Assembly (NCBI GenBank): GCA_947492385.1
Contig: CANLMX010000010.1
Span: forward strand, 1 to 56,442
Reading direction: 5' to 3'
Source: Planctomycetaceae bacterium
Lineage (GTDB): Bacteria; Planctomycetota; Phycisphaerae; Phycisphaerales; SM1A02
Length of the DNA stretch: 56,442 nucleotides
Below are positions 15,800-24,826 of this stretch, in pieces. Positions within the stretch are counted from its first letter, which is position 1. Each line of letters begins with the position of its first letter. The notes beneath the pieces were generated by a model, which was not told the DNA's origin, did not search any database, and was given only the letters and a program-made list of their open reading frames with translations. The position numbers and the translations under genes were made by a program.

Positions 15800-17662
15800 A
15801 TGTCGCACCGCCCGTCATTCGCGTTCATTGCCGCCGCATCGTTCGTCGCCGCTGCGCACGCCCAAGTCGTCCCCTTCGAGATCGTTGCCCGCCAGTCCAC
15901 GGACGCCAACGTCGCCGGGGTTGCCACTGCCGTCTGGGTTCCGGGTGCGTTCAACAACGGCAGCATCGATGACGAGGGCCGCGTCGTCGTCGCCAACATC
16001 ATCCAGAATGCGGATGCCACGCTCACCAACGCCAACCAGCGCGTCGTGATGCGGGGCGTTCCCGGCGCGCTCTCGTTGATCGCGCGCAACGGGAGCCCGG
16101 CGCTCGCCGGTGCGCCCTCCGGCGCCGTGTTCAACCAACTCATCGCCGGCGCGGGCGTGAACGGCATCACGCAAACGTACGCCAACTCGTCGTCGGGCTA
16201 CATGGTGGTCGGCGGAATGCTGAACGGTGGTTCGGTGGTTCACACCGCCGGCCCGACCCAGAACAACAGCGCCATGTGGCTCGTGGGCCCGGACGGCACC
16301 GCGTACCTCATGGGAATCGTGGGCATGCAGGCCCCCGGCGCCGCGGCGGGAACCTACCTCACGACCAACTACAGTTCGTCGGGTCTCTCGACGTCCGCGG
16401 CCCGAGTGACCAACGAAGGCAAGTTTCTCTGGTACTCGGCCACCGCCGGCGGCGACACCGTGACGAGCGGAGCCACGGCCAACAACTACGGTTTCTGGAT
16501 CCTGAACACCGCCGGTCCGTCATCCGCCGAGCTCGTGTTCCGGCGCGGCCAGGTCGCTCCCGGCCTCACCGACGGGACCTACCTGTCGGCGATGGCCTCG
16601 TTCTCCGGCATCATCAACGGTTCGAGCGTCCTCGTGACGGCGACGTTGGCGGGCGGCACCACGACCACCGCGAACGACGCCGCGGTGATCCTCTCGATCG
16701 CGGGACAGCAGCGCATCGCGGTCCGCGAGGGGGACCCGGTCTACGGCATGCCCGGCATGACGTTCACCGGCACCCAGACCGTCAACGGCCGTGGCCTTGC
16801 GTCCGACGGCCGCTTCGTGTTCACGTCGAGCATCGCCGGCCCCGACGTCACCACGGCCAATGACCTGGTGTTCTGCCTCTACGACCCGAACGGCGGCTCA
16901 CGGGTGATCGTGCGCGAAGGCGACACCGCATCGACGTGGGGCGGCAACGCCTTCTCCAACGTCAACAGCACCGGCCTGTGCTTCACCGCAACCGACCATG
17001 TCATCTTCAACGCCGGCGTCGCGGGCGCCTCGTCGCTGTCGTACATGGTCGACTACGACATCGACGCCCAGTCGATGTCGGTCATCCTCCGCGGCGGCGA
17101 CCAGGCGGTCGACCTCCCGAAGGGAGTGCAGTACGCGAACACGTACGCGGGTTCATCGTCCCCGGCCATCAACTCGAAGGGCGAGATGGTCGTCTCGATG
17201 CCGCTCCAAGGCGCCGTGACCGCGGGGACCGATGACCGCGCCCTGTTCGCGTGGAGCGCGTCGACCGGCCTCCGCATGATCCTGCGGCTCGGAACGTCGG
17301 ACATCACCGGTTTCGCCCTGAAGACCTTCAACCCGGTCGGAAACGCCGGTCAGAACGGCAACGGTGGGTCCACGGGCCTCAGCGAGACCGGCTGGTTCGT
17401 GACCAACGCCAGCGACGCCAATCCGGACACGCCCACCGGCACCGACTACTTCCTGATGCGCGCCCGCGTCTTCGGCCCCACCGCCACCTGCACCGGCGAC
17501 CTCAACGACGACAGCCAGGTGGATGGCCTCGACCTCGGCATCCTGCTGAGCGCATGGGGCGCGTGCGGCGTCGGAACCTGCGTTGCGGACCTCAACCAGG
17601 ACGGCCAGGTCGACGGCCAGGACCTCGGCGTCGTGTTGAGCGCGTGGGGTTCATGCCCCTGA
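15800..17662 (+). CDS. secreted protein with C-terminal dockerin-like repeats
   Basis: The 620-residue product has a signal peptide (MSHRPSFAFIAAASFVAAAHA). Its long Gly/Ser/Thr/Asn-rich extracellular region carries repeated segments such as RVVMRGVPGALSLIARNGSPA and RIAVREGDPVYG, probably beta-rich. It ends in two calcium-loop motifs (GDLNDDSQVDGLDLGILL and ADLNQDGQVDGQDLGVVL), each followed by SAWG. These resemble type I dockerin repeats, which in cellulosomes bind cohesins; in planctomycetes they are widespread on exported proteins without known partners. A GAGG sequence lies 9 nt before the ATG. Two related dockerin-bearing genes follow. Confidence 0.8.
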   Translation: MSHRPSFAFIAAASFVAAAHAQVVPFEIVARQSTDANVAGVATAVWVPGAFNNGSIDDEGRVVVANIIQNADATLTNANQRVVMRGVPGALSLIARNGSPALAGAPSGAVFNQLIAGAGVNGITQTYANSSSGYMVVGGMLNGGSVVHTAGPTQNNSAMWLVGPDGTAYLMGIVGMQAPGAAAGTYLTTNYSSSGLSTSAARVTNEGKFLWYSATAGGDTVTSGATANNYGFWILNTAGPSSAELVFRRGQVAPGLTDGTYLSAMASFSGIINGSSVLVTATLAGGTTTTANDAAVILSIAGQQRIAVREGDPVYGMPGMTFTGTQTVNGRGLASDGRFVFTSSIAGPDVTTANDLVFCLYDPNGGSRVIVREGDTASTWGGNAFSNVNSTGLCFTATDHVIFNAGVAGASSLSYMVDYDIDAQSMSVILRGGDQAVDLPKGVQYANTYAGSSSPAINSKGEMVVSMPLQGAVTAGTDDRALFAWSASTGLRMILRLGTSDITGFALKTFNPVGNAGQNGNGGSTGLSETGWFVTNASDANPDTPTGTDYFLMRARVFGPTATCTGDLNDDSQVDGLDLGILLSAWGACGVGTCVADLNQDGQVDGQDLGVVLSAWGSCP

Positions 17663-17681
17663 TGCCCAGGACCCGAACCCC

Positions 17682-18932
17682 GTGCGCATCGCAACGATCG
17701 TTTCCCTGGTGCTTGCCACCGGGGCCGGAGCAGCCGAGCTCGTGCTGATTCCGGTCCCGGCGGGCAAGCCCGTCTTCCTGACGGACGTCAGCGATGACGG
17801 ATCGGTGGTGGTCGGGAACGCATCGGAGCAGTACTTCACGTGGACGCGCGAGGCCGGCGTCGTGTACATCGGGGGCATCGCTCCCGGATTCCAGGGCGCG
17901 GGCGGCACGGGACGCGTCTCGGCGAACGGGGCGCTGGTCGCTGGAGGCTCGCTGAACGCCGCTTCCAAGGCCGAGGCATCCCGCTTCTCGGTGGCGCAGT
18001 CTGCGTGGACCACCGGGCCCGGGCTCGGCGGCACGTGCGACATCACGTCCACGTCCGCGTACGGGATGTCCGCCGACGGCAACGTCATCGTCGGCGGCGG
18101 ATACGCGACGGCGTGCGGGTCGTTTCGCGCTTTCCGCTGGGACACGACCACCGGATCGATGGTCGCCATGCAGAGTTGGTTCGGCTGGTCAGGCCGGGCC
18201 AACTCCGTGAGCGGTGATGGTTCAACCGTGGTCGGGTGGCAGTCGGACGGGACCGGTGCGCGTCGCCCGTGCTTCTGGCGCTTGAGCGGCACGTCATGGG
18301 TCCAGACGCGGCTGTCGTCGCCCATCGGGACCTCGTACACGCTGTTGGGCGAGGCGAACGCGGCAAGCCTGGACGGACAGGCGGTGGTCGGGCAGGCCAC
18401 GATCGCCGGACTCCAGCAGCCGTTCCGATGGACGCAGGCAAGTGGCACCGTGGGGCTCGGCACCGCGATCGACCCGCCGATTCCGGGATTCGCGGTCGAC
18501 TGCAGCAGCGATGCCTCGCGCGTGCTGTGCATCTTCCGTGCGGGTCCTCCGCCGACGTCGGGCGAGGGCTTCATGTGGATCGAAGGGCGCGGATTCGTCG
18601 GGCTCGAAGAGCTCGCCCTCGAGGCCGGGGTGCAGGTGGCACCGGAGGTCCGCCTCTCGCTCCCGCTGGCCATGTCCGCCGACGGCAAGACCATCGTCGG
18701 GTCCGGGCGCGACGAGTTCCAGGGCATCGACGTGACGTTCGTGCTCGACCTTCGCCCCGCGCAACCCGCGTGCCCGGGTGACCTCAACGACGATGGCGAC
18801 GTGAACGGCCTCGACCTCGGCATCCTGCTCGGTGCGTGGGGCCAGCGGGGCATCGCGGACATCAATCAGGACGGCGTCGTGAACGGCGTTGACCTCGGAA
18901 TCCTGCTCGGCAACTGGGGTACCTGCCCCTGA
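17682..18932 (+). CDS. secreted HAF-repeat protein with dockerin-like repeats (paralogue 1)
   Basis: The 416-residue protein starts at GTG 17682 with a short signal peptide (MRIATIVSLVLATGAGAAE). The body is made of HAF-type repeats of the form S-x-D/N-G-x-x-V-V-G followed by an aromatic FRW or FTW, which are expected to fold as a beta-propeller. The C-terminus has two dockerin-like loops (DLNDDGDVNGLDLGILL, DINQDGVVNGVDLGILL). It starts 19 bp after the previous gene and is followed 35 bp later by a close paralogue, so the three genes probably form one transcription unit. The biochemical role is unknown. Confidence 0.8.
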   Translation: MRIATIVSLVLATGAGAAELVLIPVPAGKPVFLTDVSDDGSVVVGNASEQYFTWTREAGVVYIGGIAPGFQGAGGTGRVSANGALVAGGSLNAASKAEASRFSVAQSAWTTGPGLGGTCDITSTSAYGMSADGNVIVGGGYATACGSFRAFRWDTTTGSMVAMQSWFGWSGRANSVSGDGSTVVGWQSDGTGARRPCFWRLSGTSWVQTRLSSPIGTSYTLLGEANAASLDGQAVVGQATIAGLQQPFRWTQASGTVGLGTAIDPPIPGFAVDCSSDASRVLCIFRAGPPPTSGEGFMWIEGRGFVGLEELALEAGVQVAPEVRLSLPLAMSADGKTIVGSGRDEFQGIDVTFVLDLRPAQPACPGDLNDDGDVNGLDLGILLGAWGQRGIADINQDGVVNGVDLGILLGNWGTCP

Positions 18933-18967
18933 ATCCCCTGTCACCACGAATCACCCTGCGCTCCGCC

Positions 18968-20188
18968 ATGCACACCCTCTTGATCGCCGCATCGGCCCTC
19001 CTCGCCTCGACTGCCTGCGCCGGCGAGCTCACGCTCATCCCGGCCCCCTTGGGCTACATGACCGGCGTCAGCGCGAACGGGCGCGTCGTCTCCGGCTACG
19101 GCTCCCAGTACTTCTACTGGACCAAGGAGACCGGGTCGATCTTCATCGGCGGCATCGGCCCCGGGATCCAGGGCGCGGGCGGAAGTTCGCAGATGGCCAA
19201 CGACGGCAACCGCCTGTGTGGCAACGTGCTCAACCCGCAGGGCAAGGTCGAGGCGGCGATCTACGACATCGCCGCCGGCGAGTGGCAGTTGCTCGGCAAT
19301 CTCGGCGGATCCTGCGACATCAATTCCTCCACGGCATGGGGCATCTCGGCCGACGGATCGACGGTGGTCGGCGGCGCCTATCCGTCGGCGTGCTCCCATC
19401 GCGCGATGCGCTGGTCGCAGTCGACGTCGATGGGCACGCTCTACTCGTGGTTCGGCTGGACCACGCGGGCCAACTCCGCGAATGCAAACGGAAGCGTGGT
19501 GGTCGGCTGGCAGGACATCGACACGGGCTTCCGCCAAGGGTGCATCTGGACCAACGGCGTGCAGGCGCGCCTGGCGTCGCCGACGGGCGCGCGAATGGGC
19601 GAAGCGGGCTGCTGCACCGCGGATGGATCCGCGGTCTTCGGTTTCGGCGATTTCGGTGACGGCAACGGACAGGTCCCCTACCGGTGGACCGCCGCGACGA
19701 AGGCCGTCCCGCTGGGGCCGTCTCCGGACCCCGCGAACGGCTATGCCACGGACTGCAGTGCCGACGGCTCGGTGATCAGCTGCTTCTTCCGGTGGGGCCC
19801 GCCCGCGATCAGCGGCGAGGGATTCGCATGGATCGCCGGACGTGGTTTCGTCGCGCTCGAGGACCTCGCGATCGAGCACGGCGCGTTCGTCCCGGACGAC
19901 GTGCGGCTGTCGCTGCCGCTTGCGGTGTCCGCCGACGGCAAGACCATCGTGGGCGCGGGGCGGTCCGACGTGGGGCAGGTGATCTTCGTGCTTGACATGC
20001 ACCCGGAACCGGGCGCGTGTCCCGGCGACCTCAACCTCGACTCCGTCGTGAACGGCCTTGACCTTGGCATCCTGCTCGGGTCATGGGACCAGCGCGGCGT
20101 CGCCGACATCAATCAGGACGGCGTGGTGAACGGCCTCGACCTTGGCATCCTGCTCGGCAATTGGGGGAATTGCCCGGGGGCCTCTTGA
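18968..20188 (+). CDS. secreted HAF-repeat protein with dockerin-like repeats (paralogue 2)
   Basis: This 406-residue protein has the same layout as its upstream neighbour: a signal peptide (MHTLLIAASALLASTACAGE), HAF repeats (ISADGSTVVGGAY, ANGSVVVGWQD, VSADGKTIVGAGR) and two dockerin-like motifs. Long stretches align, for example GGIxPGxQGAGG, SGEGFxWIxGRGFVxLEDLA and VRLSLPLAxSADGKTIVG, so the pair arose by tandem duplication. An additional cysteine pair (GEAGCCTADGS) distinguishes it. The function is unknown; surface or extracellular location is inferred from the signal and dockerin motifs. Confidence 0.8.
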   Translation: MHTLLIAASALLASTACAGELTLIPAPLGYMTGVSANGRVVSGYGSQYFYWTKETGSIFIGGIGPGIQGAGGSSQMANDGNRLCGNVLNPQGKVEAAIYDIAAGEWQLLGNLGGSCDINSSTAWGISADGSTVVGGAYPSACSHRAMRWSQSTSMGTLYSWFGWTTRANSANANGSVVVGWQDIDTGFRQGCIWTNGVQARLASPTGARMGEAGCCTADGSAVFGFGDFGDGNGQVPYRWTAATKAVPLGPSPDPANGYATDCSADGSVISCFFRWGPPAISGEGFAWIAGRGFVALEDLAIEHGAFVPDDVRLSLPLAVSADGKTIVGAGRSDVGQVIFVLDMHPEPGACPGDLNLDSVVNGLDLGILLGSWDQRGVADINQDGVVNGLDLGILLGNWGNCPGAS

Positions 20189-20274
20189 GCGAGCCCGGGG
20201 TGGCGACCGTGTCGGGTGCCCCGACGGCGCCTGACCAACGCCGAACTCCTCAGGCGGGCTACGCTGCTCCCGAG

Positions 20275-21504
20275 GTGACCCCGCCGCCCCCCCAGGACTT
20301 TGCCCCCCACTGCAGCGCCTGCGTCCGTGCGCTGCAAGGCTCGCTGCGGGCGATGTACGACGCCGTGGGTGCCGATGTCGCCCGTCCGCAGGAGGTCGCA
20401 CGGCGGTTCAAGCTCAACAAGAACCTGACCTGGAAGGTCGCCAAGGTGCTTCAGACCTCGGAGCCGCTGGAGGCCGTGCCCGTGATCCCGGGCGCCGAGG
20501 GCATGGGGCTGCTGCTGACCGCGATGGAGCGCGAGGGCGCCGGGCAGTCGGTCACCGCACCCGTGCGACGCGACTTCGACGCATTCGACGAGATGCTGCG
20601 GACGCACGCGGGCGACCGCGCGACGCTCGACCTCCTGATCGACGGCATGCCGCTCGGGGGCAAGGCGCTCGAGGTCTCGCGAAAGTTGGCGTTCCGTGGC
20701 AATTCGGGGATCTGGGGCCTTCAGGCGCGCGTCCGCTCGATGCTGCAGGTGCTTGCGCCCACGGCCGGGCGCCCGGACCGGCTCGATGACGTGCTGGCCG
20801 CCGGGCTGCACGAACTGCGCCGGTTGCGGAGCGTCCAAGGGTGGCCGCTCTTCCGCTTCCATCACTACGGAGTCGCGCCGGACGGCGGGCGGCGGACACG
20901 CGAGTTCGTGCCCATCGAGCCCGCGTCGTCATCCGCCGAGCCCGACCTGATGATGCGGTCGTTTTGCTCCCCGCCAGGCGCCGAGGTCCGCAGCGTGCGT
21001 TCCGAGGGCGAGGTGCGTCACGAGCTTGCCGATGGCCCGATCGGCCAGCGCGGAGCGGTGACGTTCATGTTCGGGTCGATCGAGCGCGGCGCGTTCGATC
21101 GCTATGCGCAGCCGGGTGCAGGCGAAGTTGAGCACGGCGAAATGGTCGCCTTCGTGACCATGCCCACGGAGTTCGCACAGATGGACGTGATGGTGCACCG
21201 TTCGATGCTCGGCGAGTTCAGGCCCGAGGTCATCGTGTACGGCAGGCCGTTCGGCACCTTCGATCCCGATCCCGAGATGCGCGAGCGCTACCGGCTGCCG
21301 ATCCCCGTCGAGATCGACCGCATCGATCCGGCGCATGAATCAATGGACAGCGACCTGGTCGCGGACCGCGCGCGGCTGATCCGTACCGTGGTCGAGCGGG
21401 CAGGTTGGACGGTCGATGACTTCGTGTTGTTCCGCGCGGTGGTGACGTATCCGCCGATGCCGTGTTCGGTGGTGTTCAGGTACCCGCTGCCACCGAGGCC
21501 GTGA
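20275..21504 (+). CDS. hypothetical protein with N-terminal helix-turn-helix-like segment
   Basis: The 409-residue product matches no family I can name. Residues about 15-60 (ACVRALQGSLRAMYDAVGADVARPQEVARRFKLNKNLTWKVAKVL, cited in parts) look like a winged or plain helix-turn-helix: VARPQEVARRFKLN then LTWKVAKVLQ. The remainder is an acidic alpha/beta domain rich in EIDRIDP- and FDPDPEMRERY-type segments. Start choice: GTG 20275 lies 9 nt after TACGCT (20260-20265), like other genes here; GTG 20200 or 20209 and ATG 20353 are alternatives. Its 3' end overlaps the convergent DUF3754 gene by 29 bp. Confidence 0.65.
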   Translation: MTPPPPQDFAPHCSACVRALQGSLRAMYDAVGADVARPQEVARRFKLNKNLTWKVAKVLQTSEPLEAVPVIPGAEGMGLLLTAMEREGAGQSVTAPVRRDFDAFDEMLRTHAGDRATLDLLIDGMPLGGKALEVSRKLAFRGNSGIWGLQARVRSMLQVLAPTAGRPDRLDDVLAAGLHELRRLRSVQGWPLFRFHHYGVAPDGGRRTREFVPIEPASSSAEPDLMMRSFCSPPGAEVRSVRSEGEVRHELADGPIGQRGAVTFMFGSIERGAFDRYAQPGAGEVEHGEMVAFVTMPTEFAQMDVMVHRSMLGEFRPEVIVYGRPFGTFDPDPEMRERYRLPIPVEIDRIDPAHESMDSDLVADRARLIRTVVERAGWTVDDFVLFRAVVTYPPMPCSVVFRYPLPPRP

Positions 21505-22813
21505 CGGGCGCCCGGCGCCCGGCGGCATCGAGCCCGCCATCCAACCCCGCATCCCACGCCGTACGCAGCCGTTCCGCGGCCTCCGTCGCCGGCACCGCGT
21601 GCCAGATCGGCGCGCCCGCGCCCTCCGCGCCCGCACCCGCTGCACCCTTCGCCCCCGCGCGCGACGCGACGCCCAGCCGCTCGAGCTTCGCCAACGCGTC
21701 GTCCACCTCGAAGTCGCAGCGAATGCCCATGGAGCCCGCGAGCCACGCCTCGATGCGCGCGTCAAGCGTCGCCTCGTCGGCCGGTCCGCCGTGCGCGAGG
21801 AACTCCCACGCGAGCGCCGCTTCCTTCGCCTCTTCCTCGTAGGCCTCGTCCAGCACGCGCAGGAACGCACCTTCCTCGCTGTCAAGCGTCTGGAAGTAGA
21901 GCGTCCGCGCGTGGGCGTTGGCGTACTGCAGGCGTCGCTTCTGGTACTTGGTCCATGCGCCCATGGTGATGCCCAGCAGCGTGAACGAACCTGCGGCCAC
22001 CAGGCCCCATCCGCCGCTTTCCACGGGATGATCGGCCGCCAGTCCGAGCCAGAACTTCACCAGGCCGATGATCGCCGTGATCGAGAAGAGCACCTTCGAT
22101 GCCGCCAGCACCACGCTCACGACCGCCGGCACGAAGATCACCGCCTGGTCGAGGGTGCGCATGCGCACGCGGCTGTTGGGCAGGATCACCTCGAGGTCCG
22201 GCACCGGGATGTTTCGGAAGAGCTTGAGGCCGAGCGACGGACGCGGGTCGTCCGCGCGGTCGCGATGGACGCACAGCACGAACACGCGTTCGAGCACGTC
22301 GAACTCAACCGTGCGGCGGCGCAGCCCGACCCACGAACGCAGGGTCTCGGTGCGTCGCTCGCGGCCGCGCGCGAAGACGGTGAGCCGATCGATGCGGTCC
22401 ATGTTGACCGAGACCTGCACTTCGCTGAGGGCCTGCGATTCGAACGCCTCCATCAGCCGGTCGCGCGAGAGTTCGCGGTAGTTCGCGCGACGCATGAGCG
22501 AGGCAAGCCGGTCGGCGAGCGCCGCGCCCGCACGCGCCTCGCGCGCGTAGGCACCCGCCGGCCATTCGCGAGACTCGAGTTCCGCGCGGGCGGCAGCGAA
22601 CGCGGACTTGAGATCGTCGCCGCGCGAGGCGGTCTCGAGCCGGAGCACCGAGAGCAGTCGCGCGTGGGCGGATGACGCACCCGATGTCGACGCGCTCGAC
22701 GGCTCATTGGCTCGCGCCCGGCCATCCGCCTCGAGCGCGGCCAGGACCTGCGCAAGCGACGCTCGAATGGAGTGGTCGGACGGTGAGCCGGGGTTGGATT
22801 CGTGCGCGGTCAT
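21476..22813 (-). CDS. DUF3754 (TMEM143-like) membrane protein
   Basis: The 445-residue protein has the DUF3754/TMEM143 layout: a helical N-terminal half with FESQALSEVQVSVNMDRIDRL-like segments, and LRRRTVEFDVLERVFVLCVHR. The motif LGLKLFRNIPVPDLEVILP follows, and then two transmembrane helices (about residues 235-260 and 275-300) separated by a short loop. The molecular function of the family is unknown. The ATG at 22813 is preferred over 22903 because the extension crosses the promoter of the divergent lipoprotein gene. A TAGGCT hexamer is at 22825-22830 on the minus strand. A Gly/Ala-rich tail (AGAKGAAGAGAEGAGA) follows the conserved part. Confidence 0.8.
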   Translation of the reverse strand: MTAHESNPGSPSDHSIRASLAQVLAALEADGRARANEPSSASTSGASSAHARLLSVLRLETASRGDDLKSAFAAARAELESREWPAGAYAREARAGAALADRLASLMRRANYRELSRDRLMEAFESQALSEVQVSVNMDRIDRLTVFARGRERRTETLRSWVGLRRRTVEFDVLERVFVLCVHRDRADDPRPSLGLKLFRNIPVPDLEVILPNSRVRMRTLDQAVIFVPAVVSVVLAASKVLFSITAIIGLVKFWLGLAADHPVESGGWGLVAAGSFTLLGITMGAWTKYQKRRLQYANAHARTLYFQTLDSEEGAFLRVLDEAYEEEAKEAALAWEFLAHGGPADEATLDARIEAWLAGSMGIRCDFEVDDALAKLERLGVASRAGAKGAAGAGAEGAGAPIWHAVPATEAAERLRTAWDAGLDGGLDAAGRRAPVTASVAAGT

Positions 22814-22901
22814 TCCAAGGCCGGAGCCTATCCCGCGCCATCGCGCGAGGACACACTTCCTGCACCGGTTCTGAACACGCGGTTCATAGCCTTTCCCTTG
22901 C

Positions 22902-24710
22902 ATGACTCAGGTCGGGACGACTCCGTTGGCACGTTGCGCACTCGCCGTTGCGGCCCTTGCCGCTGCGCTTTCCGGGTGTACGTCCGACCCGCGTCACACG
23001 TCCGAGGCCGCGGCCGCCATCGCCGAGGACGCGGCACCGATCGCCGAGGCCGCGTCACCCGCTCCCGAGGCCGCCTCGGACCCCGCCGCCACCCCTGCGG
23101 GCCAGGCCGCGGCGAAGCCCGCGACCCCGAAGATCGACGCGCATTCGGGCGACGCCTCCACCGCGTCGCCCCAGCACCCGCTTGCGATGCAAGTCGGTTC
23201 GACGGTCGCCTTCCTCTTCGAACGGCCCGACGCCGGCAGCGCGCCGGTCGCGCAGGTGCGCGAGGGATCGGCGGTCAAGGTCATCGGCACTGCGCGACCG
23301 GTGAAGATGGAGGTTCCCGCACCCATGCACGAGGGCTTCCCCGGCAACGATCCGCCAACGTGGGCGCAGGTCACCGTCGGGGCGTTCAGCGGCTGGATGC
23401 CGGCGCGGTCGCTGATCGGGCCCCTGCCTCTTGCACTCGATTCGAGGGGCCTCGCCGCCGAACGTGCAACGTTGGTGGGCTTCGAGCTGACGAAGGCCGT
23501 GCGTGACGCGTGGGACACGGTCCCTGGCACGCCTGAACTGGCGGAAGCGAACTACGCGGCTGCGGACCGCGTGCTGGTGGATGCCGCGCGACCGCACGAC
23601 CTGCGCACCCCCGGGCGCGACGCGTTCACGGGCGGGCCACGCGTGGACTCGTTGCCCGAGGCGCGTGCCACGCTTTCCTCGGTGAGCAAGGACGTCGACG
23701 CGCGCGCAGGGAAGGTCCGGGCTGCGGCCATCGCGCTCAAGATGCCGCCGTACGACAAGAACGCGCCGGGCAACCTGAAGGAAGCGCTGAAGGTGGGCAT
23801 CGGCCCGGGCGCTGCCAACTGGAAGATGGTGAACGCGCTGGAGTACCTGTGGTTCAACTCGCGCTTCCTGACGCCGGTCGAGGAGCGCGTGATCGGGCGC
23901 GAGTGCATGGCCATGCTGATCGGTCCGCGCGAGACGGTCCCGCAGGACGACCCGATTGTCCACTACCTGACGTGGGTGCTCGGCCGCGTCGCCGCACAGA
24001 GCACCACGCCGATGCCGGCGTTCGGGCTCGCCGTTGCGTTGGTGCGTGATGACACGGAACGCGAAGCCATTGCGCTCCCCGGAGGACCGGTGATGCTCAC
24101 CACGGGCCTGCTGCGCGCGCTGCGCAACGAGCACCAGCTGGCCACCCTGATGGGGCGGCTCGTGGCCGACAGCGAGTCGCTCTGGGGAATCGCCGCCGCG
24201 TACGGCGCGAAGGCGGACCGCCTCAACGCGGTGCTTCAGGTGTTCGAACTGCAGTCGGCAGGCGCGCTCGAGGCCGTGGTCGAGGAGTACATGCTCGAGG
24301 TTCCCGAGGACCACACGGAGGCTGCGGTGGTCGAGGGGCGGGATCGCCTGCTGAACACCGCCAGCGAGCGGTACGTGGAGATCATGCGCGGCACGTTCGA
24401 GCGCATCCGGACGCAGGATCCTGCGCAGCGCGACTACGCGGCCCGGCGCGGGGCGGCGCTTGTGCGTGGGGCAGGGTGGACGCCGGTGAACATCGACGCC
24501 CCGCTTGCGGGCGAAGTGTCCGAGGGGGCGCCCGCGGATGCCTCGCCACGCGGCAACCCCGGGCCGCGCTGGATTCGGTTGCGGAAGGAACTGGACCGGC
24601 TGGATGCGCCCGCGGCTCCCCCGGCGCCCGTCAAGCCCGCCGCGCGGTCCCGTGCGGGCGCGACGGGTTCGAAGCCGAAGCCACAGCCGAAGGCACCCGC
24701 GGTCCGCTGA
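22902..24710 (+). CDS. lipoprotein with SH3-like and inactive M48-type peptidase domains
   Basis: The 602-residue protein has a lipoprotein signal with lipobox LSGC (Cys about residue 26), an Ala/Pro-rich spacer to about 85, an SH3-like segment (about 90-175, with VKVIGTARPV and WAQVTVGAFSGWMPARSL), and a C-terminal domain. That domain recalls M48 metallopeptidases: EAIALPGGPVMLTTGLLRAL followed by RNEHQLATLMG. In active M48 enzymes HExxH comes next; here residues 419-423 are RLVAD, so zinc binding and catalysis are lost. It probably acts as a binding or scaffold protein at the membrane. TAGCCT (22887-22892) precedes the ATG. Confidence 0.7.
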   Translation: MTQVGTTPLARCALAVAALAAALSGCTSDPRHTSEAAAAIAEDAAPIAEAASPAPEAASDPAATPAGQAAAKPATPKIDAHSGDASTASPQHPLAMQVGSTVAFLFERPDAGSAPVAQVREGSAVKVIGTARPVKMEVPAPMHEGFPGNDPPTWAQVTVGAFSGWMPARSLIGPLPLALDSRGLAAERATLVGFELTKAVRDAWDTVPGTPELAEANYAAADRVLVDAARPHDLRTPGRDAFTGGPRVDSLPEARATLSSVSKDVDARAGKVRAAAIALKMPPYDKNAPGNLKEALKVGIGPGAANWKMVNALEYLWFNSRFLTPVEERVIGRECMAMLIGPRETVPQDDPIVHYLTWVLGRVAAQSTTPMPAFGLAVALVRDDTEREAIALPGGPVMLTTGLLRALRNEHQLATLMGRLVADSESLWGIAAAYGAKADRLNAVLQVFELQSAGALEAVVEEYMLEVPEDHTEAAVVEGRDRLLNTASERYVEIMRGTFERIRTQDPAQRDYAARRGAALVRGAGWTPVNIDAPLAGEVSEGAPADASPRGNPGPRWIRLRKELDRLDAPAAPPAPVKPAARSRAGATGSKPKPQPKAPAVR

Positions 24711-24775
24711 TCGGGGACCCGGGGGCGGTTGGATTGCATGCTTGAAGGTCTGGGGAACGACTGTCGCGCGGCCCC

Positions 24776-24818
24776 GTGTTCCAGTGAGAAGCGCCTGTTT
24801 CACCCCCGTGTGGAACAC
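24776..24818. promoter_or_regulatory. inverted repeat upstream of RuvB-like paralogue 2
   Basis: GTGTTCCA (24776-24783) and TGGAACAC (24811-24818) are perfect 8-bp complements 27 bp apart. The right half overlaps the AACACT -10-like hexamer (24814-24819) and ends 8 bp before the ATG at 24827. This arrangement suits a repressor operator or a mRNA stem at the start codon. Confidence 0.45.
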
Positions 24819-24826
24819 TTCGCTCC

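Noticed and set aside
15700-15972. A small frame starting with MAWPSSAKSAK behind AAGGAA
   Set aside because: It overlaps the signal peptide region of the secreted protein in another frame for more than half its length and shows Arg-rich shadow composition after the overlap begins.
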